Origin: Istiophorus platypterus
Taxonomy: Eukaryota; Chordata; Actinopteri; Istiophoriformes; Istiophoridae
Direction of reading: 5' to 3'
Length of the DNA stretch: 64,000 nucleotides
Assembly (NCBI GenBank): GCA_016859345.1
Contig: CM029111.1
Location: forward strand, 16,975,714-17,039,713
Of this stretch, positions 63,471 to 64,000 are shown piece after piece; the stretch's first letter is position 1, and the number at the start of each line of letters is the position of its first letter. Both the position numbers and the translations under genes were made by a program. Below the pieces are notes generated by a model that saw nothing but the letters and a program-made list of their open reading frames with translations, ran no database searches and had not been told where the DNA came from.

Positions 63471-64000
63471 CTGACACAAGGGGGGTGAGGAGTGGAGAGG
63501 GGGTGGGGGGAGAGAAAAGAGACATCTCATCATCTCATCAGGTTCTAGACATATGACCCCCCTGAAAAGAACAGGGGAGAGTTGTTTTTATCAAAGCTTA
63601 AATCGGGTGACATTGGACAGGCATCGAGATTTATGTTTTATCGATAGTTCATAGGCCGTAAAATAGCGTTTTGCCCCAGCAGGTCGTTGAGATGGTTTAA
63701 CTTGAGAGGGTGTGAACGGCCAGGGGTGAATACAGTGATCGGCTCCACTCACGGCTGATCAACACCGGCCGTCATGAAAACCTGGCCTGAGCGGCTCCGG
63801 CAGAGTCAACAGAGCACGATTGATGTAGGCTTGATTACCTCTCAAAAAGCAATCACTGGAGACAGTTTTCCTTTCAGCCACCAGAATGGGTCAATCAATC
63901 ACAGAGTGTGCCATGACACATGCTATAGATTAAAAAAAAAAAAAAAAAAGCCAGGTTGACTCACGGAGCAAACATTGTTATGAATCTTTGTAAGAGAGTA
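63471..64000 (-). other. hnf4a: hnf4a intron 1, right edge of window
   Basis: The pyrimidine-rich tract upstream of exon 2 is followed by unremarkable intronic sequence with an A17 run near 63931-63948. Exon 1 (A/B domain) was looked for on the minus strand and not found, so it lies outside. Confidence 0.7.

Noticed and set aside
63471..63525. Upstream in-frame extension of hnf4a exon 2 (Met at 63525)
   Set aside because: This is the pyrimidine tract and acceptor (TTGTGTCAG) read as codons. The phase fits splicing from an off-window exon 1.

Overview
This is a vertebrate nuclear window, almost certainly from a spiny-rayed (percomorph) teleost. The evidence is compact genes with consensus GT-AG introns, exon phases that match the human orthologues, very long CA/TG microsatellites, and many copies of interspersed repeat types that I recognise as common in percomorph genomes. 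Four conserved genes can be read exon by exon. None of them is a single open reading frame.

Layout, left to right. (1) 1-2735: upstream intergenic DNA. (2) About 2740-21540, plus strand: ada (adenosine deaminase), 11 coding exons, complete, 363 residues from the conserved Met. All zinc-binding and catalytic residues are present. (3) 21541-24524: convergent ada and pkig 3' flanks, containing a decayed Tc1-like transposon. (4) 24525-25815, minus strand: the two coding exons of pkig (cAMP-dependent protein kinase inhibitor gamma, 78 residues). Its 5' non-coding part probably extends far to the right: a candidate non-coding exon lies at 39984-40122 and a GC-rich candidate promoter with a donor at 47037-47420. 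(5) 47.4-52.8 kb: repeat-rich intergenic DNA with a perfect 20-bp hairpin and a strongly G-rich (minus strand) tract. (6) 52855-55406, minus strand: ttpal (alpha-tocopherol transfer protein-like, CRAL-TRIO family), 5 coding exons, 345 residues, complete. Its candidate promoter lies near 56.65-56.8 kb, flanked by a recent 1110-bp-spaced direct duplication. (7) 59488-63470, minus strand: hnf4a (nuclear receptor HNF4-alpha), coding exons 2 to 10 in human numbering. Exon 1 lies beyond the right edge.

The gene order ada - pkig - ttpal - hnf4a matches the human 20q13.12 block (HNF4A - TTPAL - SERINC3 - PKIG - ADA) except that serinc3 is not visible. The genes do not form one pathway. They are purine salvage and immunity (ada), PKA inhibition (pkig), lipid transfer (ttpal) and liver/gut transcription (hnf4a), held together by old synteny.

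I found no new multi-gene system. The most notable observations are: an in-frame upstream ATG in ada exon 1 that would add a presequence-like N-terminus but overlaps an AP-1/TATA-like promoter; a 21-base pure poly-C tract directly before the ada exon 3 acceptor; a weak ada exon 6 donor followed by T26; the direct duplication around the ttpal 5' region; a perfect 20-bp hairpin at 49314-49359; and the absence of serinc3.
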